Shown piece by piece: positions 24,139 to 33,136 of a stretch of DNA of 33,304 nt (position 1 is its first letter; each line of letters starts with the position of its first letter). The position numbers and the translations under genes were made by a program. This stretch comes from Clostridiales bacterium (GTDB taxonomy: Bacteria > Bacillota > Clostridia > Lachnospirales > Lachnospiraceae): the NCBI GenBank assembly GCA_012519565.1, contig JAAYPX010000028.1:1-33304 (forward strand), given 5' to 3'. Below the pieces are notes generated by a model. The model saw only the letters and a list, made by a program, of their open reading frames with translations. It was not told the DNA's origin and did no database searches.

Positions 24139-24205
24139 ATTTAAATAATAAGTAATGATAAATAGATTTGAATTCATAAGTTAATATGCCGATAGTAAGC
24201 TTATG

Positions 24206-25612
24206 TTAAGATGATTTTGTTAGAGTGAAGGTGAATTCAGTGCCCACCCCTTCTGTACTAATAACATTAATATTCTCATTGTGGGCTTGGATTATTTCTT
24301 TAGCTATGGATAAGCCAAGCCCTGTTCCAATCTTATCCTTACCTCTGGAACTATCTGTCTTGTAAAATCGATCCCATATCTTTTTGATGGCTTCTCTGGG
24401 TATACCTATTCCGTTGTCTTTAACTGAAATGAATACTTTATCCCCCTTCTCTTCTGATGTAACCTTAATTTCAGAATTGGCCTGGCTAAATTTTATAGCA
24501 TTATCAATTAAATTATATAGAACTTGCTGAATTTTTCCCATATCAGCATCAACAAGGGTTTCTTTTTCTGAAAATAAAAGATTAAGGGTAATTTTCTTGT
24601 CCATACAGATACCATCAAAACTTTCAGCTGTCTTTTTAATAATATAGTTAATATCAAAGGTTACAATATCAAGAAATGCTCCGCTATTTTCAAAGCTGTT
24701 TAATTCCAGTAAACTGGAGGTAAGCTTATTTAGACGTTCGGTTTCAAAGCGGATAATATTTAGGTATTTATCCTGCATTTCATAGGGGATGGTGCCATCT
24801 AAAATAGCCTCCGCATATCCTTTAATAGAAGTAAGAGGAGAGCGAAAATCATGGGAAATATTAGCTATAAACCTTTTTTGGTAGTCATCTAGTTTATTGA
24901 TCTCGCTGGCCATATATGAGAGAGCGGCCCCTAAATCTTGATATTCTCTGGGGCCTTTGATTGATAAATTATATTTATAATTACCTAAACTATATTCAAT
25001 AGCCGCCTTCATTAGCTGTTTCATAGGCCTGGATGTTATAAAAAATATATACAAAAAAATTACTAGAAGCAAGGGGGAGAAGATTAGTAAGCAGATGTTA
25101 ATTATATCCATATAATATATAGCATCATTTTTAATGGTCTCCAGGGAGCGGTGCAGTACTATATATCCTCGAATCTGATAATCATAGGATATAGGCTGGA
25201 TAACACTAAGCACTGGTCCATTAAGAATTCCAGTAAATACCGTATATTCCGAATACTGTTTTTCAAGAAAAGCAGGGTTAAGTTCATTTAAATTCAATGA
25301 GATGGCATTACTGATATAAGCTGAATCAGATATTATGGTGCCATATGAATTAACTATCCATACACGAATATCTAGATATGTATCTATGGATCTTAATTGC
25401 TTGGTGAAATCTTCTAAGGTCAGCCTATTATCATAAAAATTTGTAATATATTCTGATCTTATAAGGTCTGCTTCCTTATATAGCTGATCAAAGGCATCAT
25501 CTTTTAAACGATTTTCCAGTATCCTCATTCCCAAAGTATTCATTAGTATAAATATGGCTAGGATTAAGGCAAGATAACAAAAGATAAATCTAGATAGTAA
25601 ACTTTTCTTCAT
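24206..25612 (-). CDS. Membrane sensor histidine kinase
   Basis: Two-component sensor of 468 aa. Two membrane spans (about residues 5-25 and 170-192) flank an extracytoplasmic sensing domain of about 145 residues. HAMP (about 193-245) is followed by HisKA with phospho-acceptor H254 (IANISHDFRSPLTSIKGYAEA) and the ATPase domain with N, G1, F and G2 boxes (NLIDNAIKFSQ, DNGIGIP, FYKTDSS, GTGLGLSIAKEI). The partner is the regulator encoded just upstream. ATG 25612 gives a typical kinase start (MKKSLLSRF); an in-frame ATG at 25636 overlaps the regulator gene and has no ribosome binding site. The signal sensed is unknown. Confidence 0.9.
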   Translation of the reverse strand: MKKSLLSRFIFCYLALILAIFILMNTLGMRILENRLKDDAFDQLYKEADLIRSEYITNFYDNRLTLEDFTKQLRSIDTYLDIRVWIVNSYGTIISDSAYISNAISLNLNELNPAFLEKQYSEYTVFTGILNGPVLSVIQPISYDYQIRGYIVLHRSLETIKNDAIYYMDIINICLLIFSPLLLVIFLYIFFITSRPMKQLMKAAIEYSLGNYKYNLSIKGPREYQDLGAALSYMASEINKLDDYQKRFIANISHDFRSPLTSIKGYAEAILDGTIPYEMQDKYLNIIRFETERLNKLTSSLLELNSFENSGAFLDIVTFDINYIIKKTAESFDGICMDKKITLNLLFSEKETLVDADMGKIQQVLYNLIDNAIKFSQANSEIKVTSEEKGDKVFISVKDNGIGIPREAIKKIWDRFYKTDSSRGKDKIGTGLGLSIAKEIIQAHNENINVISTEGVGTEFTFTLTKSS

Positions 25613-25622
25613 AATAACACCG

Positions 25623-26339
25623 TTACCTTCTGACATTTTTTACTTCAAACTTGTAACCAATACCCCAGACTGTACTTATGCTCCAATCTTTATGATCCTT
25701 GATTTTTTCTCTCAATCTCTTAATATGGACATCAACTGTTCTAGTATCCCCATAATATTCATATCCCCATATATGATCCAGTAGTTGTTCCCTAGTAAAT
25801 ACTTGATTAGGGTTAGAAGCTATAAAATATAGAAGTTCCAATTCTTTAGGGGGCATATCAATGATAGACCCCTTATATATAACAGAATAATTACTTATGT
25901 TAATTATTATATCAGGATAGGCAACATAATCTCCAGTAATCTCAGGAGTGGTCTCCTTGACTGTTTGGACATGGTTAAAGCGTCTTAGGACAGCTCTCAC
26001 CCTTGCAACCAGCTCCTTGGAATCAAAGGGTTTTATCATATAATCATCTGCGCCCAGTTCTAGTCCAAGAACCTTATCAAAAATCTCGCCTTTGGCGGAA
26101 AGCATAATTATAGGAACAGTAGAAGTCTTGCGTATTTCTCTACATACATCATATCCATCAATCCCAGGAAGCATAAGATCTAAAAGTATAAGGTTGGGGT
26201 TCTCTGATTTAAATTTATCTATGGCAGCTTCTCCATCGTGAACTATTATAGTATCGAAGCATTCTTTTGTTAGGTATAGAGATATTAACTCTGCAATATT
26301 TTCATCATCATCAACAATTAAGATTTTTTGTTTAGTCAT
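25623..26339 (-). CDS. OmpR/PhoB-type response regulator
   Basis: 238-aa DNA-binding response regulator. The receiver domain has acidic pocket DDD at 10-12, phospho-acceptor D54 (LLDLMLPG) and K103 (MIKPFD); the C-terminal winged helix (about 140-235) shows FTREQLLDHIWGYEYYGDTRTVDVHIKRLREKI. Its cognate kinase follows 10 bp downstream. The ATG has no Shine-Dalgarno sequence of its own; the good GGAGG upstream serves a ten-codon ORF in another frame that ends just after this start codon. It lies directly behind mutS2 and may be read from the same transcript. Confidence 0.93.
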   Translation of the reverse strand: MTKQKILIVDDDENIAELISLYLTKECFDTIIVHDGEAAIDKFKSENPNLILLDLMLPGIDGYDVCREIRKTSTVPIIMLSAKGEIFDKVLGLELGADDYMIKPFDSKELVARVRAVLRRFNHVQTVKETTPEITGDYVAYPDIIINISNYSVIYKGSIIDMPPKELELLYFIASNPNQVFTREQLLDHIWGYEYYGDTRTVDVHIKRLREKIKDHKDWSISTVWGIGYKFEVKNVRR

Positions 26340-26364
26340 GGCTAAAGATGGGATGGTGGAACAT
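26332..26364 (-). CDS. Ten-codon upstream ORF overlapping the regulator start
   Basis: On the minus strand, GGAGG (26370-26374) stands 5 nt before an ATG that opens a ten-codon frame, MFHHPIFSHD, ending in TAA at 26332-26334. Its last two codons span the ATG of the response regulator (26337-26339), which lacks its own ribosome binding site. The start codon of this ORF lies in a hairpin, GGGATG pairing with CATCCC. It fits translational coupling by termination and restart. The peptide itself need not have a function. Confidence 0.5.
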   Translation of the reverse strand: MFHHPIFSHD

Positions 26365-26394
26365 CCCTGCCTCCTTTCTTTTAATGATATTTGC

Positions 26395-28773
26395 CTACTT
26401 GAATTCAGCGATAGTTACACCCATTCCACCTTCACTGAATTCCCCGCTTCTATAGGATTTAACATGTTTACATCTCTTTAGATAATTATGAACAGCATTT
26501 TTTAAGGCACCAGTACCTCGGCCATGAATCACAGTAACCTTAGGTAGATGAGCTAGATACGCATCATCTAAATATTTATCCAATAATGATATGGCTTCAT
26601 CCACAGTTTTACCAATCAGATTTATCTCAGGATGAATGGTGGCAGTTTTAGACATCTTGATCTTACCACTTTGTGTTCTGATTAGATCAGGGGCTTTAAT
26701 AACCTCTTCATCTACCAATTCTATATCTTTAATATTTACCTGGGAACGAAGTATTCCCATCTGAACAAAGAAATCCCCTTTAGCATTGGGTAGGGTGCTG
26801 ACTGTACCCTTTAGCCCCATGGGAATAACAAAAACCATATCCCCCTGTCTAAGGCTCTTTACGTCAACCTTTGCTCTCTTCTTAGCTTGGTTTTTAGTAA
26901 AGGAAGTCTCCTTGTCTTTAAGATGTTCCCTTAGTAGGCCACGTTCCTTCTCCATTTCTTTAATGTCTCCACCCTCTTGGAGCCATTTGTTATATTTTTT
27001 AATACTATCATCGGCAACTTCTTTAGCTTTACGTAAGATATCTGCAGCCTCTTCTTTGGCCTCTTTCAATATTCTTTCACGGCTTTTGTCAATACTCTCG
27101 TTCTTTTTAGCGAGATTCTTTTTCAGTTTCTCAATCTCTGCCTTGTATTTAGCTATCTCATCTCGCTCTTTTTCAATGATAACTCGGCTTTCATCTAAAT
27201 CGCTAATTAGTTTCTCCAAGCTTCTGTCTTGCTTTCCTATAAGCTCTTGGGCATCCTTAATAATATAATCTGGAAGCCCTAACTTAGATGATATGGCGAA
27301 GGCATTACTTTTTCCTGGTATACCAATAAGTAGCCTGTAAGTGGGGCGAAGGGTTTCCACATCAAATTCGCATGAAGCATTGGATATCCCCTCATTAGAA
27401 AGGGCATATACCTTAAGTTCACTATAATGAGTAGTAGCTATTGTACGTATCTTTCTCTTATGAAGGTGGGATAAAATAGACATAGCTAAGGCCGCACCTT
27501 CAGTTGGATCTGTTCCCGCCCCTAATTCATCAAAGAGCACTAAGGAGTTAGAGCCAACATTCTCAAGAATATTTACAATATTGGTCATATGGGAGGAAAA
27601 AGTACTGAGACTTTGCTCTATACTCTGTTCATCACCAATATCGGCAAAAACTTCAGTAAATATAGTCAGTTCAGATCCATCAAAGGCAGGAATATGAAGA
27701 CCAGCTTGGCCCATTAGAGTTAAAAGTCCAACAGTTTTAAGGGTAACTGTTTTACCGCCAGTATTAGGTCCTGTGATTATCAGCATAGTAAAATCTTTGC
27801 CCAGTAGGATATCAATAGGAACTACCTTATCTGGAACTATAAGGGGGTGACGGGCTTTCTTAAGATTTATATATCCATCTTCATTAAATACAGGTTCAGA
27901 AGCCTTCATTAGCTTAGAAAGATTAGCTCTGGCAAATATAAAATCAAGTTTAGCCAGGGTAAGAAAATTATATTCCAGCTCTTCAATATATTCAGCGGCC
28001 ATGTTACTAAGACTAGCTAAAATCTTCTCAATCTCTTCTTGTTCTTTAATAGCTAATTCCATTAATTCGTTATTAAGTTTTACAATTGACATAGGTTCAA
28101 TAAAGAAAGTTGAACCAGTAGCAGATTGATCATGGACCATACCAGGAAATTGATTCTTATATTCGCTACGAACTGGAAGACAATAACGATTATTGCGCAT
28201 GGTTATAATGTTTTCTTGCAACATTGATCTGGATGAATTAAGGATAGATGACAGTTGGCTATGGATTTTATCATTGGCTACTCGAATAGAACGTCTTATG
28301 TTTTTTAATCCAGGACTGGCATCGTCAGCAATCTCATCTTCTGAAACTATGCAGCGCTTAATCTCATTGTTTAAAGGCGTTAAAGGTTCTAGATCTGCAA
28401 AAAACTCTGTTAGAGAATCCTCTGGTTGCTCATCATTATCCTTGCCACTGTAACCGCCATAGGCTTTAATGCGTAATGTTGCATCAAGATTAGAGCTTAT
28501 ACTTAGTAGTTCTATGGCATTTAAAGAGGAGCCGATTTTTAGTCTCTTCATTGATGGCCTGATATCATGGATACCACCAAAGGATACGCTTCCTTTTCTT
28601 ATAAGCCTTGACAGAGCATCTGATGTTTCCCTTTGCAATTTCTTAATAGTGCCTATATCGGTTTGGGGTGTCAAATTGTTACAGAGCTCTTTGCCATATC
28701 TGGTGGCAGCCAGTGTTTCTAATTTATTTATTATTTTATTATATTCTAAAGTACGTAAAGTTTTTTCGTTCAT
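26395..28773 (-). CDS. mutS2: MutS2 (RqcU), collided-ribosome rescue ATPase/endonuclease
   Basis: MutS2-family protein of 792 aa. It lacks the MutS mismatch-recognition domain. The core has lever and clamp helices, Walker A GPNTGGKT (335-342), FDELGAGTDPTEG and ATTHYSELK, then a long coiled coil (about 510-630, rich in E/K), a KOW-like region and a C-terminal Smr nuclease domain (LIGKTVDEAISLLDKYLDDA, VTVIHGRGTGALKNAVHNYL). In B. subtilis MutS2 recognises collided ribosomes and feeds the RQC pathway; an older view ties it to suppressing recombination. The start at 28773 gives the family's MNEKTLRTLEYNKI; ATG 28797 is in frame but has no ribosome binding site. The regulator and kinase follow in the same direction. 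Confidence 0.93.
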   Translation of the reverse strand: MNEKTLRTLEYNKIINKLETLAATRYGKELCNNLTPQTDIGTIKKLQRETSDALSRLIRKGSVSFGGIHDIRPSMKRLKIGSSLNAIELLSISSNLDATLRIKAYGGYSGKDNDEQPEDSLTEFFADLEPLTPLNNEIKRCIVSEDEIADDASPGLKNIRRSIRVANDKIHSQLSSILNSSRSMLQENIITMRNNRYCLPVRSEYKNQFPGMVHDQSATGSTFFIEPMSIVKLNNELMELAIKEQEEIEKILASLSNMAAEYIEELEYNFLTLAKLDFIFARANLSKLMKASEPVFNEDGYINLKKARHPLIVPDKVVPIDILLGKDFTMLIITGPNTGGKTVTLKTVGLLTLMGQAGLHIPAFDGSELTIFTEVFADIGDEQSIEQSLSTFSSHMTNIVNILENVGSNSLVLFDELGAGTDPTEGAALAMSILSHLHKRKIRTIATTHYSELKVYALSNEGISNASCEFDVETLRPTYRLLIGIPGKSNAFAISSKLGLPDYIIKDAQELIGKQDRSLEKLISDLDESRVIIEKERDEIAKYKAEIEKLKKNLAKKNESIDKSRERILKEAKEEAADILRKAKEVADDSIKKYNKWLQEGGDIKEMEKERGLLREHLKDKETSFTKNQAKKRAKVDVKSLRQGDMVFVIPMGLKGTVSTLPNAKGDFFVQMGILRSQVNIKDIELVDEEVIKAPDLIRTQSGKIKMSKTATIHPEINLIGKTVDEAISLLDKYLDDAYLAHLPKVTVIHGRGTGALKNAVHNYLKRCKHVKSYRSGEFSEGGMGVTIAEFK

Positions 28774-28824
28774 CTTGGTAACAAACCTTCTTTCCATTTT
28801 AATTGTTCATACCATTCTAATTCT

Positions 28825-28852
28825 ATTCTACCTTATGTTATAATAAAATCAA
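28825..28852 (-). promoter_or_regulatory. Sigma-A-like promoter of mutS2
   Basis: On the minus strand, TTGATT (28847-28852), 16 bp, TAGAAT (28825-28830), about 50 nt before the chosen start. Confidence 0.45.
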
Positions 28853-29042
28853 ACTATAAAAATAAGATTTATATAAAAACAAAGGTGATTATGTTTTGTT
28901 TACAGTTAATTCATAATATGTTCATAAGTAGATGATAATATAGGACTAATGTATGATGTTTTGAAATTTTTATTAGGTTGACTATACAATACTGCCAATT
29001 GATCTTGTGTTTTTTTGTGTATTCATAGTAAAATAGTTTAAG

Positions 29043-29056
29043 CCCTTAATTAAGGG
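29043..29056. promoter_or_regulatory. 14-bp perfect palindrome before the HtrA-like gene
   Basis: CCCTTAATTAAGGG is a perfect palindrome with GC ends, 41 bp before the ATG at 29097 and just before the 29-nt repeat. It may be an operator or a leader hairpin. The rest of the 299-bp divergent gap (28798-29096) holds the mutS2 promoter and AT-rich DNA; a forward -10 such as TAAAAT at 29029-29034 with TTGTGT 18 bp upstream is possible but weak. Confidence 0.45.
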
Positions 29057-29062
29057 AAGACT

Positions 29063-29091
29063 TTTGCAAGTTGCAAAGAAAGGCATGGTTA
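29063..29091 (+). repeat. 29-nt dispersed repeat, copy 2 (before the HtrA-like gene)
   Basis: Matches 10479-10507 at 26 of 29 positions and stands, like it, exactly 5 nt before an in-frame ATG (29097). It contains TTGCAAGTTGCAA, an internal inverted repeat, and the GAAAGG that serves as the only ribosome-binding-like signal. Confidence 0.7.
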
Positions 29092-29096
29092 TTAAT

Positions 29097-30515
29097 ATGT
29101 CTAAAAATGATCAAGATAATAAGATCAATGACCAAGATAAGAAATTTGAATTTATTAAAGAACAAGTAATAGTTAAAAAACATAAAAAAATTAAGAGATA
29201 TTTATTGCCCTTGCTTTTTAATATTTCCATGGCAATAATGTTTGGTTTAATTGCAGCTGTAACATTTTGCATAGCAGAACCAAGGCTTTATGCTATATTA
29301 CATAAGGAAAAAGATGACAGGCTGCCCATTACTTTCCCTACAAATTATCCTGATGATGCTGATAATGAAGATGATATTGATGATGAAGATGATAATACCA
29401 ACTTAGGAAACGACCATATGGGAGAGAATAATGGGGTGAATGTAAGTAATAATAGTGAAGATAAAGATATAGATGATATAGAACCTTATACGCCACCAGA
29501 ACAAGTTATTGTGGAGCAAAAGATAAGAGCGGACATGGAAGATTACACCAGTATGTATGATGAGATTAGGAGAGTGGCTAACTCTGCCAACCAATCTATA
29601 GTAAGAGTATCCAGTACAATCAATAGGAAAGATTGGTTTGGGAACCCAGTCAATAAGAAGGTAGAAACTACGGGGATTATAATAGCCAATAATGGCAAGG
29701 AACTACTGATACTTGTCAGCCTGGATAGGATAAAGGGGGCTAGCAGTATTCATGTGGTAATATCGGATACCCATTACTTAGAAGCTAAGATGCAGGATTA
29801 TGAGAATGATATTAATTTGGCAGTTATTGCTATTGATTTAGAGGACATCCCTTCTGTATATATGAATAATCTTAAAGTTGCAAGCTTAGGTGAATCCTAC
29901 ACACTGGCATTAGGATCTCCAATACTTGCCCTAGGAAATCCCAATGGATATCCTATTTCCATGGAAGTAGGTGTAATAACCAGTAAAGGTAGCTCTGCAA
30001 TTATTACAGATAATAAGCTGGATCTATTTAATACTAATATTATGGATAACGAATATAGCGATGGGGTCATTGTTAACATGAAAGGAGAAGTTATTGGTAT
30101 CATTACCAGAGCTTTTAAAGAGGGGGTAAATAATGATATCAATACCAATATTGGTATTAGCAAATTAAAAAATATTATAGAAAGAATGGTCAATGGCAAA
30201 CCGAGAATATATTTTGGAATCATAGCTCAGGAATTAACTGATGATGCCAAGGCGCAACATGACCTTGCCTTAGGTATCTATGTAAATGAAGTTGAAGCCA
30301 ATTCACCTGCGTATAAGGCTGGAATAAAAATTGGTGATATTATAACAAAGGTCAATGATAATATTGTATCAAGCTTAAATAGCTTTTACAATATGGTTTC
30401 TAACTGTGAACCAGGTGATGAGATAACAGTTAATGTTAAGAGAACATCCCAGTCCACGGATAAAGAACTGGATATTAAGGTAATACTAGAGGAAAAGGGC
30501 AATAATAAGAAATAG
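29097..30515 (+). CDS. HtrA-like S1C-fold membrane protein with PDZ domain, catalytic His missing
   Basis: 472-aa bitopic protein: charged cytoplasmic N-terminus (1-34), one membrane span (about 36-60, LLPLLFNISMAIMFGLIAAVTFCIA), an acidic linker (about 83-130), a trypsin-like S1C fold (about 155-365) and a PDZ domain (about 372-465). Aligned by eye with HtrA, the strand ending in TNxHVV reads ELLILVSLDRI, so the catalytic His is absent. The Asp region (YENDINLAVIAID) is recognisable. The GNSGG loop reads DNEYSDG with Ser kept but its oxyanion glycines changed. It is therefore probably a non-proteolytic scaffold or sensor outside the membrane. A TTG at 29064 extends the frame, but ATG 29097 is the likelier start. 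Confidence 0.8.
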   Translation: MSKNDQDNKINDQDKKFEFIKEQVIVKKHKKIKRYLLPLLFNISMAIMFGLIAAVTFCIAEPRLYAILHKEKDDRLPITFPTNYPDDADNEDDIDDEDDNTNLGNDHMGENNGVNVSNNSEDKDIDDIEPYTPPEQVIVEQKIRADMEDYTSMYDEIRRVANSANQSIVRVSSTINRKDWFGNPVNKKVETTGIIIANNGKELLILVSLDRIKGASSIHVVISDTHYLEAKMQDYENDINLAVIAIDLEDIPSVYMNNLKVASLGESYTLALGSPILALGNPNGYPISMEVGVITSKGSSAIITDNKLDLFNTNIMDNEYSDGVIVNMKGEVIGIITRAFKEGVNNDINTNIGISKLKNIIERMVNGKPRIYFGIIAQELTDDAKAQHDLALGIYVNEVEANSPAYKAGIKIGDIITKVNDNIVSSLNSFYNMVSNCEPGDEITVNVKRTSQSTDKELDIKVILEEKGNNKK

Positions 30516-30531
30516 GCAACAGCTTTACTGA

Positions 30532-30580
30532 TGAGGGTATAATCCAATAAAACCGTAAGGAGTATACCCTCATTAAATTT
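30532..30580 (+). terminator. Terminator of the HtrA-like gene
   Basis: TGAGGGTATA (30532-30541) pairs perfectly with TATACCCTCA (30563-30572) over a 21-nt loop, followed by TTAAATTT. Confidence 0.7.
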
Positions 30581-30676
30581 ATAAAAATCTCTACTTTAAT
30601 GGTTATTTTAATAAAAACCTACTTTAATAGCTTTATATATCTGAAAGGGTAGGGTATAATAAATGGTATAAAGTAG
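30581..30676 (+). promoter_or_regulatory. Direct repeats and promoter before the exonuclease gene
   Basis: ATAAAAAnnnCTACTTTAAT-like repeats occur at 30581-30600 and 30611-30628, differing by a two-base gap. An inverted copy of the core, TAAAGTAG, is at 30669-30676. Between them, TATAAT (30655-30660) preceded by GGG has only a weak -35 (TTTATA, 17 bp upstream). The copies flank the putative promoter, which suggests an operator. Confidence 0.4.
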
Positions 30677-30712
30677 ATGACATGCAATGATTTAATTAGA
30701 AAGGCTTTTAAA

Positions 30713-31657
30713 ATGAAGTATATTCAAGATTTGAGAGATGGAGACAAGGTAACTAATGAGATTTATTTATGTAAATTAAAGCAAACATTAACAGGCAAGA
30801 ATAATCGGAGTTATGATTCTTTAATTCTACAAGATAAGACAGGAACAATTGATGGAAAGATATGGGATTTAAATAGAGAGATAGGCCAGTATGATACAAT
30901 GGATTTTGTACATATTGATGGTGTTGTTAGAACCTATCAAGATGCGCCTCAACTCAATATAACAAGGATATATAAAGCTAGTGAGGGAGAATATTATCCT
31001 GAGGATTATTTCCCTATGACAACTAAGGATATTGACTCAATGTATCAGGAAATTAGAAATTTTGTACAATCAGTTAAGGATAATTATTTAAGGACATTAT
31101 TGGAGCGGTTTTTTATCGAGGATGCTGAATTTGTAAAGAGATTTTCAAATCACTCTGCAGCTAAAAGTGTTCATCATGGATTTGTTGGTGGTTTATTGGA
31201 ACACACCTTGGGCGTTACTAAGATGTGCGATTATTATGCCAGTAATTATCCTATCATTAATAGAGATTTATTGATTACAGCAGCCCTATTTCATGATATC
31301 GGTAAAATGGATGAGCTTTCTTCATTTCCACACAATGATTATACTGATGAAGGACAGCTGTTAGGACACATTTTCATAGGAGCTAGTAAAATACAAGAAT
31401 GTATTAAGAGTATTGATAAATTTCCAGTAAAGCTGGCCAATGAATTGTTACATTGTATCTTGGCCCATCACGGAGAACTGGAATATGGCTCTCCAAAGAA
31501 ACCGGCAACAATGGAAGCCTTAGCCCTTCATCTTGCGGATAATACAGATGCAAAGATACAGACAATGACAGAAATATTAAATAATGGAGATCCTAAAGCG
31601 GATTGGTTGGGCTATCAGAGATTATTTGAATCTAATATAAGACGTAGTTCTAAATAG
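30713..31657 (+). CDS. yhaM: YhaM-type 3'-5' exoribonuclease (OB fold + HD domain)
   Basis: 314-aa nuclease of the YhaM family, which trims RNA or DNA 3' ends with Mn2+. The N-terminal OB-type nucleic acid-binding domain (about 15-105, EIYLCKLKQTLTGKNNRSYDSLILQDKTGTIDGKIWD) precedes an HD metal-dependent hydrolase domain with HH at 154-155 (VHHGFVGGLLEHTL), HD at 194-195 (ALFHDIGKMDEL) and a later LLHCILAHHGELEYGSPKKP. ATG 30713 is chosen because AGAAAGG stands 8 nt upstream and the family starts MKYIxDLRxGD; an ATG at 30677 is in frame but has no site. Confidence 0.88.
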   Translation: MKYIQDLRDGDKVTNEIYLCKLKQTLTGKNNRSYDSLILQDKTGTIDGKIWDLNREIGQYDTMDFVHIDGVVRTYQDAPQLNITRIYKASEGEYYPEDYFPMTTKDIDSMYQEIRNFVQSVKDNYLRTLLERFFIEDAEFVKRFSNHSAAKSVHHGFVGGLLEHTLGVTKMCDYYASNYPIINRDLLITAALFHDIGKMDELSSFPHNDYTDEGQLLGHIFIGASKIQECIKSIDKFPVKLANELLHCILAHHGELEYGSPKKPATMEALALHLADNTDAKIQTMTEILNNGDPKADWLGYQRLFESNIRRSSK

Positions 31658-31685
31658 ATAAGAATTAGAATGGTTGGTGACATCA

Positions 31686-33059
31686 TTGCAGATAGCAGTT
31701 AGAAAAAATGATTTACTAGAGATTACGATAGAAGACATAGGAAATGATGGGCAAGGAATAGGTAAGTATAATGGTTACACCCTATTCGTCAAGGATACTG
31801 TGGTAGGTGACAGGGTACAGGTTAAGGTGATGAAGGCTGGTAAAACCTATGGATATGCGAAATTAGTTGAGATATTACAGCCTTCTGAGTATCGTGTTAC
31901 ACCTAGATGCCCCATTGCTGATAAATGCGGGGGTTGTCAGCTACAGCATATGGATTATCAAAAACAGCTGGAATATAAAGAAAATAAAGTTCTTAACTGT
32001 TTAACTAGAATTGGGGGCTTTAAGGATATACCTATGGAGCCTATTATAGGAATGGATCAGCCTTACTATTATCGTAATAAATCTCAGTTTCCCGTAGGTC
32101 TTAGAAAAGATGGAAAGGCTGCCATAGGCTTTTATGCGGGGAGAACCCATACAATTATAGATACAGAGCATTGCTATATTGGTGCCAAGGTCAACGATGA
32201 TATAATTAAGTTTATCCGTTCCTTTATTGAGGAATATAAGATCGAGCCTTATCAGGAGGAGGCCCATAAAGGCCTGCTAAGACATATACTGATTAGGGTT
32301 GGATTTCATACTGGTGATGTTATGGTATGTCTAGTCATCAATGGAAATAAATTGCCCCATAGCCAGGAGTTAATCCAAGGACTTAAAAAGATACCAGGCA
32401 TGAAATCTATTTGTATAAACATTAATAAGGAAAAGACCAATGTAATATTGGGTGAGAAGATTATCCCCCTATGGGGAGAACCATATATTACTGACTATAT
32501 AGGATCGATTAAATATAGGATATCACCATTATCCTTTTATCAGGTAAATCCTATCCAAACAAAGAAATTATATGATCTTGCCCTAGAGTATGCTGGCTTA
32601 AAGGGAGATGAAATCGTATGGGATCTTTACTGTGGTATAGGAACTATATCTTTATTCCTGGCGCAAAAGGCAAAGCAGGTATACGGTGTTGAAATTGTCC
32701 CTGCGGCAATTGAAGATGCTAGGGCCAATGCTGAGTTGAACAGCATTAAGAATACTGAATTCTTTGTGGGTGCAGCAGAAGAGGTACTGCCTAATAAACA
32801 TAGAGATGAAAATCTCCACTGTGATGTTATAGTAGTTGATCCCCCTAGGAAAGGCTGTGATCAAAGTTTATTGGAGACTATTACAGCAATGGCGCCAAAG
32901 AAAGTGGTATATGTATCCTGTGATCCGGCAACTTTAGCTAGGGATTTGAAGTATTTATGTGAAAATGGATATGAGCTTAAGAGAGTGAGAGCTGTAGATC
33001 AGTTTAGTCACAGTGTTCATGTGGAGTGCGTAGCATTGATGTCTAGGGTAGATGAATAA
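31686..33059 (+). CDS. rlmD: 23S rRNA (uracil-C5)-methyltransferase, RumA/RlmD family
   Basis: SAM-dependent m5U methyltransferase of the TrmA/RlmD family (457 aa). An N-terminal TRAM domain (about 1-65, EITIEDIGNDGQGIGKYNGYTLFV) is followed by an iron-sulphur motif C75-x5-C81-x2-C84 with the fourth ligand C163, then a Rossmann methyltransferase with DLYCGIGTISLFLA, VVDPPRKGC and catalytic C412 in YVSCDPATLARD. In Firmicutes, RlmCD methylates two 23S uridines; the exact target cannot be told here. No ATG fits: TTG 31686 with GGTGA 5 nt upstream is preferred to TTG 31674. It follows yhaM after 28 bp and is probably co-transcribed. Confidence 0.88.
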   Translation: MQIAVRKNDLLEITIEDIGNDGQGIGKYNGYTLFVKDTVVGDRVQVKVMKAGKTYGYAKLVEILQPSEYRVTPRCPIADKCGGCQLQHMDYQKQLEYKENKVLNCLTRIGGFKDIPMEPIIGMDQPYYYRNKSQFPVGLRKDGKAAIGFYAGRTHTIIDTEHCYIGAKVNDDIIKFIRSFIEEYKIEPYQEEAHKGLLRHILIRVGFHTGDVMVCLVINGNKLPHSQELIQGLKKIPGMKSICININKEKTNVILGEKIIPLWGEPYITDYIGSIKYRISPLSFYQVNPIQTKKLYDLALEYAGLKGDEIVWDLYCGIGTISLFLAQKAKQVYGVEIVPAAIEDARANAELNSIKNTEFFVGAAEEVLPNKHRDENLHCDVIVVDPPRKGCDQSLLETITAMAPKKVVYVSCDPATLARDLKYLCENGYELKRVRAVDQFSHSVHVECVALMSRVDE

Positions 33060-33080
33060 GTGTAATTGAAGTGTTGATAA

Positions 33081-33136
33081 AATAAGGTTTTCCAGTGTTT
33101 TGGGGAGTTACCAATCCTGGAAAATCTTATTTTTAT
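33081..33136 (+). terminator. Terminator after the rRNA methyltransferase gene
   Basis: AATAAGGTTTTCCAG (33081-33095) pairs with CTGGAAAATCTTATT (33117-33131), 15 pairs with one G-U, over a 21-nt loop, and runs into TTTTATTTG. Confidence 0.85.

Noticed and set aside
28891-28935. A 14-codon ORF with AAAGGTG upstream in the mutS2/HtrA divergent gap.
   Set aside because: Too short, no promoter assigned, and peptide composition (MFCLQLIHNMFISR) gives no hint of function.
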